Made by a program: the position numbers and the translations under genes
The notes under the pieces: generated by a model
Seen by the model: the letters and a program-made list of their open reading frames with translations, nothing else
What the model was told of the DNA's origin: nothing
The model's database searches: none
Part shown: in pieces, positions 16,950 through 23,597 of the stretch
Position numbering within the stretch: position 1 is the stretch's first letter
Layout: every line of letters begins with the position of its first letter
NCBI GenBank assembly: GCA_947444195.1
Contig: CANEZL010000034.1
Location: forward strand, 1 to 51,151
Direction of reading: 5' to 3'
DNA length: 51,151 bases
DNA from: Methylobacteriaceae bacterium
Lineage (GTDB): Bacteria; Pseudomonadota; Alphaproteobacteria; Rhizobiales; Beijerinckiaceae

Positions 16950-17816
16950 TCAGGCGTCCGAGAACGTGGCCTGCATGCCGACCCGGCCATCGGCCGTGCG
17001 CGTCCAGCCCTCGCCCGCGCCGCCCTCCGTCAGCCGGCCCGCGATCGTCAGCGGCGCCCCGTCGAAGACCGGGCTGAGGCCGCGGAAGCGGAACACGCCC
17101 GGGACCCGGCCATCCCGCATCCGGGCGGCGAGGTGCAGCAGCCAGGTCGCCTGGAGCGGCCCGTGCACCACGAGGCCGGGATAGCCCTCCTCCCCCGTGG
17201 CGTAGGCGCGGTCGTAGTGGATGCGGTGCCCGTTGAAGGTGAGCGCGGAGTAGCGGAACAGCAGGGTCGGCGTCGGATCGACCACGTGGCCGAGGTCGGC
17301 CTCCGGCGGCCCCTCCGCGGCCTCGGGCGGCGGCCCGCTGCGGCCCGGCGTCATCGCCCGGTAGACGATGTCGTGGCGCTCCGAGAGGGCGGGCCCGCGC
17401 TCCGTCTCGAAATCGTGGTGGACGGCGACGAAGCAGAGCGCGCCGGTGCGCCCCTGCTTGACCTGCACGTCGCCGATGCGCGAGCGCCGCCGCACGGTGT
17501 CGCCGACCCGCAGGGGCTCGCGGTGGCGGATCTCGCCCCCCGCCCACATCCGCCGCGGCAGGGGGACCGGCGGCAGGAAGCCGCCGCGGGCGGGATGGCC
17601 GTCAGGCCCGAGTTCCCGCATCGGCCGGATCGCGGGCGACAGGCACCAGTGGATCGCGAGGGGCGCCGGCTCCCCCGGCTCCGGGGCGCCGGGATCCGCG
17701 TCGAGGGTCGCGCGGAAGGCCTGGACCATCTGCGGGGAGACCCGGTCGGTCGCCTCCTCGCTGCGGCCGATCCAGCCGCGCAGATGGTCGATGTCGAGTG
17801 CGGCGTCGTCGGGCAT
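16950..17816 (-). CDS. MaoC/FAS1-like hot-dog acyl-CoA hydratase (mesaconyl-C4-CoA hydratase-like)
   Basis: 288 residues holding two hot-dog halves. The N-terminal part (about 1-150) is FAS1-dehydratase-like, with WCLSPAIRPMRELGPDGHPARGGF and MWAGGEIRHREPLRVGDTVRRRS. The C-terminal half has the MaoC-like active-site region FRYSALTFNGHRIHYDRAYA, followed by YPGLVVHGPLQATWLL. The NGHRIHYD stretch carries the Asp/His hydratase site in relatives such as mesaconyl-C4-CoA hydratase and 3-methylfumaryl/itaconyl-CoA hydratases. Length matches those enzymes. It is divergent from a LysR gene and upstream of dctPQM on the same strand. That suggests hydration of an unsaturated dicarboxylyl-CoA derived from the imported acid. 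No CoA transferase or lyase is nearby, so the exact substrate is open. Confidence 0.82.
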   Translation of the reverse strand: MPDDAALDIDHLRGWIGRSEEATDRVSPQMVQAFRATLDADPGAPEPGEPAPLAIHWCLSPAIRPMRELGPDGHPARGGFLPPVPLPRRMWAGGEIRHREPLRVGDTVRRRSRIGDVQVKQGRTGALCFVAVHHDFETERGPALSERHDIVYRAMTPGRSGPPPEAAEGPPEADLGHVVDPTPTLLFRYSALTFNGHRIHYDRAYATGEEGYPGLVVHGPLQATWLLHLAARMRDGRVPGVFRFRGLSPVFDGAPLTIAGRLTEGGAGEGWTRTADGRVGMQATFSDA

Positions 17817-17969
17817 CGGGCTCCTCGGGCCGGCTTCTTATGGCGAAGCTCGGGCCATCGTCGCGCAGGACTATGTCAGCCCCGTCCGCCCGCGCCCAAG
17901 ACAGCTTTCTTCTCGGCCCCATAAGCGGATGCTATGCCGGGGCCGACAGCCGCTCCCCCGTGCAGGCCG
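17817..17969. promoter_or_regulatory. Divergent promoter region between hydratase and LysR genes
   Basis: This 153-bp intergenic region should hold both promoters. LysR regulators usually bind such divergent regions. I did not find a clear T-N11-A palindrome or promoter hexamers that I would stand behind, so only the arrangement supports the call. Confidence 0.35.
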
Positions 17970-18908
17970 ATGGACCTCCGCCAGCTCCGCTACTTCGTCG
18001 CCATCGTCGAACAGGGCTCCTTCTCGAAGGCGGCCGAGGCCCTGCGCGTGGCCCAGCCGGCCCTGAGCCAGCACCTGCGCCACATGGAGGGCGAGCTCGG
18101 CCTGCCGCTCCTGCACCGGGGCCCGCGCGGGGCCGTGCCCACCGAGGCCGGGGAGCGCCTGCTCGCCCATGCCCGCACGATCCTCGACCAGTTCGCCGCG
18201 ATCCCCGACAGCGTGCGCGGCGCCGGCCGGCCGGTGACGGGGGACGTGCGCATCGGCCTGCCCGGCACGGTGAGCGAGATCCTGTCGGTGCCGCTGATCG
18301 AGGCGGTGCGGGCCGAGCATCCCGGCATCCGCCTGCGCATCGCGGAGGCGATGAGCGGGTTCATCCTCGACTGGCTGAACCGCGAGGCGATCGACCTCGC
18401 GATCCTCTACAACCCGGCCTCGCCCAAGGGCTTCGTGCTCACCCACGTGCTCACCGAGGATCTCTGCCTGTTCGCGGTCCCCGGCCAGGCCCCGGCGCTC
18501 CCCGAGGGGCCGGTGCCCCTCCCCGCCGCGGCGGCCCTGCCCCTGATCCTGCCGGGGCTCTCGCACGGGCTGCGCGACCTCGTGGAGGAGGCCGCCCAGC
18601 GATCGGGCGTGAGCGTCGCCGCCCCCGTGGAGATCGATTCCTACGCCCGGATCAAGGAACTCGCCGCCCGCGGCCACGGCTACGGCGTGCTGCCGCGGGT
18701 GGCGGTGGAGGCCGAGATCGCCTCGGGCCGGTTCCGGGCCTGGCCGCTGGGGATCCCACCCCTCAAGCGGCGGATCTACCTCGCCCACCCGGCCGAGCGG
18801 CCCCTCTCGGCGGCGGCGGCCGCGGTGCGCGGCCTCGCCCTCGGCCTGCTGCGGGATTTCGTCCGGGCCGGCCGCTGGACGGCCGAGCTCGCCCCGGAGG
18901 CGGACTGA
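17970..18908 (+). CDS. LysR-family transcriptional regulator
   Basis: 312 residues from ATG 17970 (MDLRQLRYFVAIVEQGSFSKAAE). The N-terminal winged helix-turn-helix (about 1-60) includes LRVAQPALSQHLRHMEGELGLPLLHR, the recognition helix and wing of the family. The rest is the periplasmic-binding-protein-like co-inducer domain (VRIGLPGTVSEILSVPLIEAV, LDLAILYN-like IDLAILYN, GYGVLPRVAV). It resembles the Nac/TcuR-like branch. It is transcribed divergently from the hydratase gene, so it most likely controls the hydratase-dctPQM block. Its stop codon is the first TGA of a family B repeat. Confidence 0.93.
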   Translation: MDLRQLRYFVAIVEQGSFSKAAEALRVAQPALSQHLRHMEGELGLPLLHRGPRGAVPTEAGERLLAHARTILDQFAAIPDSVRGAGRPVTGDVRIGLPGTVSEILSVPLIEAVRAEHPGIRLRIAEAMSGFILDWLNREAIDLAILYNPASPKGFVLTHVLTEDLCLFAVPGQAPALPEGPVPLPAAAALPLILPGLSHGLRDLVEEAAQRSGVSVAAPVEIDSYARIKELAARGHGYGVLPRVAVEAEIASGRFRAWPLGIPPLKRRIYLAHPAERPLSAAAAAVRGLALGLLRDFVRAGRWTAELAPEAD

Positions 18909-19017
18909 TACGATCTCCGCTTGATCGAAGCGGGGGATCGGATCGACCGAGCCCGCGCGGCGCGTGAGCGAAGCCCAGATCCGCCATCCCGAAGGGATCG
19001 ATCGGATCTGGTATGAA
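18906..19017 (+). repeat. Family B palindromic repeat, copy 1
   Basis: It starts TGATACGATCTCCGCTTGAT and ends GATCGGATCTGGTATGA, about 110 bases. Two potential stems are present: around GATACG...CGG (weakened here) and CCAGATCCG...CGGATCTGG. The initial TGA is the stop codon of the LysR gene. Full copies recur at 32061-32169 (minus) and 36534-36643. Confidence 0.85.
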
Positions 19018-19031
19018 GCGTACGAATCGAA

Positions 19032-20375
19032 TCAGGCCGTCTCGCCCGCCAGGCGCCGGGCGGCGCGGTCGCGGCCGATCAGCGGCAGCAGGCCGGCGAG
19101 GTCCGGGCCGTGGTCGAGCCCGGTCAGCGCGAGGCGCAGGGGCATGAACAGGGCCTTGCCCTTGGCGCCCGTCCGCGCGCGCACCGCCCCCGTCCAGGCC
19201 TTCCAGGTCTCGCCGTCGAAGGGCTCGGCCGGCAGGGTCTCGGCGGCGGCGGCCACGAGACCGGCATCCGTGACGACCGGGCTCACAGGACCGGCGACGA
19301 CCGCCCACCACGCGGCGGCCTCGTCCACCTTGGCGAGGTTCGCGCGCACCGCGAGCCAGAACGCCTCGGCGCGATCTTCCGGGATGCCCAGCGCCGCGAG
19401 CCGCTCCGCCACCTCCGCATGGGGCATGGCGTGGACGAGGCGGGCGTTGAGCCCGTCGAGTTCCTGCGGGTCGAAGCGGGCGGGCGCCCGCGAGATCTGG
19501 GCGAGGTCCACGAGGCCGGCGAGTTCGTCGAGGGAGGCCACCGGGCGCACCGCCTCGGCCGAGCCCGTCAGCACCGCGAGCGCGCGCACGGCGGCCGGCT
19601 CGTAGCCCGCCTCCCGCAGGGAGCGCAGGGAGAGATGGCCGAGCCGCTTCGACAGCCCCTCCCCGTCCGCCGTGGTCAGGAGGTTGTGGTGGCCGAAGAC
19701 CGGCACGGGTGCGCCGAGGGCCTCGAAGAGCTGGATCTGCACGCCCGTGTTGGTGACGTGGTCCTCCCCGCGGATGACGTGGCTGACCCCCATCTCGGCA
19801 TCGTCCACCACGGAGGGCAGGGTGTAGAGGTAGCTGCCGTCCGCGCGGATCAGCACGGGGTCGGAGAGCGAGGCGCAGTCCACGTGGGCGGGCCCGCGCA
19901 CGAGGTCGTCCCAGGCGACGGTGCGGGCGTCGAGCTTGAAGCGCCAGTGCGGGCGGCGCCCCTCCGCCGCGTAGGCGGCGATCTGGGCCTCGGTGAGCGC
20001 GAGGGCCGCGCGGTCGTAGATCGGCGGCAGGCCGCGGCCGAGTTGGCGCTTGCGCCGCCGCTCCAGTTCCTCCGGCGTCTCGTAGCAGGGATAGAGCCGG
20101 CCGAGGGCCTTCAGCCGCTCCGCCGCCGCGTCGTGGATCGCGGCGCGGTCGGATTGCCGGGCGAACAGGTCCGGCACGATGCCGAGCCAGGCGAGATCCT
20201 CCGCGGCGGCCTGGGCGAAGGCCTCGGTGGAGCGCTCGCGGTCGGTGTCGTCGAGACGCAGGAGGAAGCGCCCGCCCCGCGCCCGCGCGAACAGGGCGTT
20301 GAGGAGGGCCGGCCGGGCGTTGCCGATATGGAGGTAGCCGGTCGGCGAGGGCGCGAAGCGGACGAGGGGAGCCAT
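19032..20375 (-). CDS. gltX: Glutamate--tRNA ligase
   Basis: 447 residues from ATG 20375. A class I aminoacyl-tRNA synthetase that charges tRNA-Glu. The HIGH-type signature is in [20 protein letters not shown] (residues 6-25), and the KMSKS-type loop reads EGLSKRLG near residue 243. [11 protein letters not shown] and [23 protein letters not shown] are typical GltX motifs. The helical anticodon-binding domain follows. Alphaproteobacteria often carry two GltX paralogues, and this could be either. A partial repeat (20388-20425) sits directly upstream. A frame extending to 20705 is open, but the extra N-terminus has no homologous look. Confidence 0.95.
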   Translation of the reverse strand: MAPLVRFAPSPTGYLHIGNARPALLNALFARARGGRFLLRLDDTDRERSTEAFAQAAAEDLAWLGIVPDLFARQSDRAAIHDAAAERLKALGRLYPCYETPEELERRRKRQLGRGLPPIYDRAALALTEAQIAAYAAEGRRPHWRFKLDARTVAWDDLVRGPAHVDCASLSDPVLIRADGSYLYTLPSVVDDAEMGVSHVIRGEDHVTNTGVQIQLFEALGAPVPVFGHHNLLTTADGEGLSKRLGHLSLRSLREAGYEPAAVRALAVLTGSAEAVRPVASLDELAGLVDLAQISRAPARFDPQELDGLNARLVHAMPHAEVAERLAALGIPEDRAEAFWLAVRANLAKVDEAAAWWAVVAGPVSPVVTDAGLVAAAAETLPAEPFDGETWKAWTGAVRARTGAKGKALFMPLRLALTGLDHGPDLAGLLPLIGRDRAARRLAGETA

Positions 20376-20387
20376 GGCGGTCCCCTT

Positions 20388-20425
20388 AGAGCACGAGGCG
20401 GGAAAGTGGAATCCGGCCGAGCCCG
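20388..20425 (+). repeat. Partial family A repeat upstream of gltX
   Basis: TAGAGCACGAGGCGGGAAAG followed by TGGAATCCGG matches the start of the family A core (TAGAGCACGATGCGGAAAAG, TGGAATCCGG). The second arm of the hairpin is missing. It lies within the gltX 5' region. Confidence 0.65.
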
Positions 20426-20464
20426 AGGACGGCGCCCGGTGCGCTCGACCGGGACGGGGCGAGA

Positions 20465-20683
20465 TCAGGCGTCGAGGTAGCCGGCCTGGTCGAGGGCCGA
20501 GGCGACCGCCTCGAAATAGGGCGAGCCCGGCGCGAAATCCGCGTCGAGCGGCAGGGGGGCGAACGCCTCCGCGTCCGTGTCCTCCGGCAGGGCCAGCGGC
20601 GCCTCGGCCACGGCCTGCTGCGCCCGGATGCCGAGAAGGAAGGAGGCCGCCTGGAAGGCCCCGCCGAGTGCTCCGATGGCCAT
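20465..20683 (-). CDS. Small hypothetical protein
   Basis: 72 residues: [20 protein letters not shown], then an acidic C-terminal half ([23 protein letters not shown]) ending in [15 protein letters not shown] stretch lies about eight bases upstream of ATG 20683. The composition (acidic, few arginines) differs from the surrounding shadow frames, which supports a genuine gene. No domain was recognised. It lies 89 bp upstream of gltX on the same strand. Confidence 0.5.
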   Translation of the reverse strand: MAIGALGGAFQAASFLLGIRAQQAVAEAPLALPEDTDAEAFAPLPLDADFAPGSPYFEAVASALDQAGYLDA

Positions 20684-20940
20684 GTCGCCGCCTCGCCCGA
20701 ACCAAAGGTTGATGAGACCTTAACGGATCGGGGACGACCTGGGCGAAAAAACGGCTGCGGCACGGGCGCCGACTGGCCCCCGGCCGGAGCGCGCGAAGCG
20801 TGCCCGGACTGCATCACTCCGCGAAGTTCCCTGTGCGTGGGCCGCGGCGCCCGCGGAAATCCGGCGCCGCCGGCTCGGAAGACGGCTATACGGGACCGGC
20901 CCGGAACGTCCGGCGCCCCTCACGCGAAGCTTCCCTCCCC

Positions 20941-21021
20941 ATGACCGTCATCGCCATCGCGCTCGCCGGCAATCTGCTGCTCGCCGGCCTGTTCTCCCTC
21001 GTCGCCGTCGCCCTCGACTGA
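20941..21021 (+). CDS. Possible 26-residue single-helix membrane peptide
   Basis: The sequence from ATG 20941 to TGA 21021 encodes MTVIAIALAGNLLLAGLFSL plus VAVALD, a complete hydrophobic helix with no charged residue until the last. The frame is open further upstream, but that part is arginine-rich and not membrane-like. No good ribosome-binding site precedes the ATG. Small membrane peptides of this shape exist in many bacteria, but this one may be chance. Confidence 0.3.
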   Translation: MTVIAIALAGNLLLAGLFSLVAVALD

Positions 21022-21102
21022 CGGGCCGCGCGGCGCGGGGCGCGAGACCGGCAGGAACGGGATCCGGACAGGAGCGCGGGCGCCCTCAGAGGGTGCCGCG
21101 TT

Positions 21103-21293
21103 CCCACGGAAACGTCGGCACGCTCTATCTCCTCGTGGTCGCACGCTGACATCCGGAAAACTGGATTCCACTCCCCCGCATCGTGCTCCAGCGCATCGTC
21201 CCGAAAGGTGGTTGCCGGCTTTCGGAAGAAGATGATGTCAAACCAAAAGCCTAGCCCATCGTCCTGGATCCGGTTTCCAGGACGATGGGCTAG
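21103..21293. repeat. Inverted family A core, module E and module C hairpin, interrupted by the IS
   Basis: From left to right: family A tail and core in minus orientation (21103-21192, with CGGAAAACTGGATTCCAC), module E (21193-21238, CGCATCGTCCCGAAAGGTGG), and a near-perfect hairpin of ~17 bp, module C (21251-21268 with 21275-21293, CTAGCCCATCGTCCTGGA). The last TA of the CTAG at the base of this hairpin is the IS630 target. Confidence 0.75.
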
Positions 21294-22523
21294 TGCTCTG
21301 TCCCGCTTGCGCTGTGGGCTTATTGGCGGGAGTCTTCTACCGGTTGAGGGCCGGAGCGGTTGAGGGCAGGAGGCAGCGATGCACAAGCGCTACCGTGTGA
21401 CGCTCACGGCTGAGGAGCGGGCCGATCTGGATCGTCTGATCTCGCGGGGCAAAGCCGCGGCGCGCACGCTGGGCCATGCGCGGATGCTGCTGCTGAGTGA
21501 TGCCGCGGAGGGCGGGCCCGGCTGGACGGACGCGCAGGTGGCCGAGGCTGTGCGGGTGCATGTGCGCAGCGTCGAGCGGGTGCGACGGCGCTTCGTCGAG
21601 GAAGGTCTCGAAGCGGCCCTGCACCCGAAGCCGTCGCGGCGTGTCTACGAACGCAAGCTGGACGGGGCGGACGAGGCGCGGCTGGTGGCGCTGGCCTGCT
21701 CGGCTCCGCCGCAGGGCCGCGGGCGCTGGAGCCTGCGCCTGCTGGCCGACGAACTCGTCGCGCTGGAAGGGCTGCCCCGCCTGAGCCCAGAGACGATCCG
21801 GCGGGTCTTGGGAAAAAAACCAGCTCAAGCCGCATCTGCGCAGGATGTGGTGCATTCCGCCCGAGCAGTCGGCGGCGTTCGTGAGCCACATGGAGGACGT
21901 GCTCGACGTCTACCAGCGGCCCGTCGACCCGCGCCGTCCGCTGGTCTGCCTGGACGAGACCAGCCTGCAACTGATCGGTGAGGTGCGGGCACCCCGGCCT
22001 GTCCGACGTGGACGGCCGGCACGCTACGACAGCGAGTATGTCCGCCACGGCACCGCCAACCTGTTCCTCGCCTTCGCGCCGCTCTCCGGGCAGCGCGTGG
22101 TCAAGGTCACCGAGCGGCGCTGCCGGGGCGACTTCGCCCGGTTCGTGCGCCACCTCGTCGATGGCCCCTACGCCGAAGCCGAGCGGATCGTGCTGGTGAT
22201 GGACCAACTCAACACCCACGCGCCCGCCTCGCTCTACGAGGCCTTCCCGCCCCGCGAGGCCCGCCGCATCGCCGCGCGACTGGAGATCCACTACACGCCC
22301 AAGCACGGCTCCTGGCTCAACATGGCCGAGATCGCGTTGAGCGTGCTGCGCCGCGACCTGCCCGAGCGGATCGCCCGGCGCGACACCCTGGAACGCCACG
22401 TCGCCGCCTGGCAGCAGCGCCGCAACGTGCGGGGCGTCGGCGCCGACTGGCGCTTCACCACCAAGGACGCCCGCATCAAGCTCCGTAAACTCTACCCGAC
22501 AATGGAGCCGTGACGGAGCACTA
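21291..22523 (+). mobile_element. IS630-family insertion sequence
   Basis: An element of about 1.23 kb bounded by TA on both sides. The left end TAGTGCTCTGTCCCG and the right end (reverse complement TAGTGCTCCGTCACG) form imperfect terminal inverted repeats. The TA dinucleotide duplication is the hallmark of IS630/Tc1-mariner transposition. Removing the element restores GGGCTAGAGCACG, i.e. a CTAG target at the junction of a module C hairpin and a family A core. It carries one transposase gene split over two frames. Confidence 0.9.
21379..22513 (+). CDS. IS630-family transposase, reading frame broken at an A7 run
   Basis: The first frame (21379-21981) holds the N-terminal helix-turn-helix part (AQVAEAVRVHVRSVERVRRR). 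It continues to LSPETIRRVLGKK and then turns into nonsense. The second frame (ATG 21845, but open from before the run) reads NQLKPHLRRMWCIPPEQ and contains the DDE catalytic domain: VCLDETSLQL, VLVMDQLNTHAP and SWLNMAEIALSVLRRDL. The switch lies at GGAAAAAAAC (21811-21820). To continue, the ribosome must gain +1, or the mRNA must lack one A. This could be programmed or transcriptional slippage, as in other IS630 members, or a simple inactivating insertion. All three acidic residues are intact. Confidence 0.88.
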
Positions 22524-22625
22524 GAGCACGATGCGAAAAAGTGGAATCCGGTTTTTCGGGATCATCGTGCGACCACAATGAGATAGAGCATGCTGCTGTT
22601 TCCGTGAAAAAGCAGCATGCTCTAG
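22522..22625 (+). repeat. Family A repeat, core plus tail
   Basis: The core TAGAGCACGATGCGAAAAAG...TGGAATCCGGTTTTTCGG is followed by ATCATCGTGCGACC and a tail hairpin TAGAGCATGCTGCT / AGCAGCATGCTCTA. The final CTA is, on the minus strand, the TAG stop of the NepR-like gene. Confidence 0.8.
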
Positions 22626-22816
22626 CGCCCGGTCTTCTCGAGCTGGGCGATCAGGGTCTCGAGGCGCCGGGTGACGGGGGCGGCGTGCACGTCCCCGTAG
22701 AGGTTGCGCAGGTTCTGGCCGAGATGGCGCCGCACGCCGGGGCTCAGGGGGGCGACGGCGGGCGCGGGCTCTGCGGGCGGGGCGGGCTGCTTCGGCGTCA
22801 CCAGGCGATCCTCCAC
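22622..22816 (-). CDS. NepR-like anti-sigma factor domain protein (orphan)
   Basis: 64 residues from GTG 22816 (another GTG follows at 22801). After a proline/alanine-rich N-terminus, the C-terminal ~35 residues (LGQNLRNLYGDVHAAPVTRR, then LETLIAQLEK) match the NepR pattern as I recall it: a first helix with (L/I)GxxLRxLYxxV, a PV turn and a second helix ending LxxLxxLE. NepR binds the general-stress sigma factor EcfG and is released by PhyR. No phyR or ecfG lies in this window, so this would be an orphan paralogue. No strong ribosome-binding site was seen. The stop codon is supplied by a repeat end. Confidence 0.55.
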   Translation of the reverse strand: MEDRLVTPKQPAPPAEPAPAVAPLSPGVRRHLGQNLRNLYGDVHAAPVTRRLETLIAQLEKTGR

Positions 22817-22933
22817 CTCTGCGAGCCCGGATCGTGGCGAAGCTTGGTTAAGGCTCCGTCACCGCTGAAGCGCGGCGCCGGAACCGCGGGATCGAGCGGG
22901 CGTTCCCCCGCAACCGTCGATTCGAGGCCTCCC

Positions 22934-23281
22934 GTGCGCCACACCCTCCTCGCCGCCGCGGCTCTCGCCGTTCTCGCCGCCGCCCAGACCACGGCACGGC
23001 CCGCCGCCGCGCAGACACAGCCCGGCGAGATCAAGGGCTCGGACGTGATGGGCGACAAGAGCCGCAGCGCCAACGACGGCTGGAGCCAGGCTCCCGTGCC
23101 GCGGGAGCAATCGGCCGCCAAGGACGCGCCCGATCCCGGCGGCCGCTCCACCACGGAGAACCGCGAGCGCAACGTGCCGGCCGCCTCCACCGGCGGCGAC
23201 CGCGGCAGCGAGCCCCAGGCTCCGATGGACCACCGCACGCCCGCGCCCTCCGGCCAGAGCCCGGCCGTTCCCTCGCGCTAG
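22934..23281 (+). CDS. Small secreted hydrophilic protein, function unknown
   Basis: 115 residues from a GTG at 22934. A clear signal peptide (LLAAAALAVLAAAQTTARPA) precedes a low-complexity, charged and proline/serine-rich chain (GDKSRSANDGWSQAPVPREQ, DAPDPGGRSTTENRERNVPA). No domain was recognised. It is probably an intrinsically disordered periplasmic protein. There is no good Shine-Dalgarno sequence. Its TAG stop is the beginning of a family A repeat core (CTAGAGCGCGATGCGG). Confidence 0.6.
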   Translation: MRHTLLAAAALAVLAAAQTTARPAAAQTQPGEIKGSDVMGDKSRSANDGWSQAPVPREQSAAKDAPDPGGRSTTENRERNVPAASTGGDRGSEPQAPMDHRTPAPSGQSPAVPSR

Positions 23282-23395
23282 AGCGCGATGCGGAAAAGTG
23301 GAATCCGGTTTTCCGAGATCATCGTGCGACTACAGAGACATAGAGCATCGCCCCGAAGGACGGTTGCCGGCTTTCAAAAAGGCGATGTGGAATCA
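23279..23395 (+). repeat. Family A core plus module E
   Basis: TAGAGCGCGATGCGGAAAAG begins at the stop codon of the preceding gene, followed by the TGGAATCCGGTTTTCCGA hairpin and ATCATCGTGCGAC. Module E then follows at about 23347 (GCATCGCCCCGAAGGACGG, TTGCCGGCTTTC). Confidence 0.8.
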
Positions 23396-23561
23396 ACGGT
23401 CCGGCGCAGGCCGCCGAGCGGACGCACGGAGATTGGGTAAATTTTTCTTCTCCAGGACTGGCCCACGGGAGAAGAACGTACCGTCGCAATCCGACATGGG
23501 AGCATGGTGTGTCACGCGATCGCACTTGCATCGCCAACAACTTCCTGGGACACGTTGGAAT

Positions 23562-23567
23562 TATACT
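23562..23567 (+). promoter_or_regulatory. Candidate -10 box for the formate dehydrogenase operon
   Basis: TATACT stands out in GGAATTATACTAATGC, about 31 bases upstream of the fdh start, and would give a short leader with the GGGGAGG ribosome-binding site. The -35 match (about CTTCCT at 23541) is poor, so an activator or an alternative sigma factor may be needed. Confidence 0.35.
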
Positions 23568-23597
23568 AATGCGCCCTTCGGGCGGGGAGGACATGCA

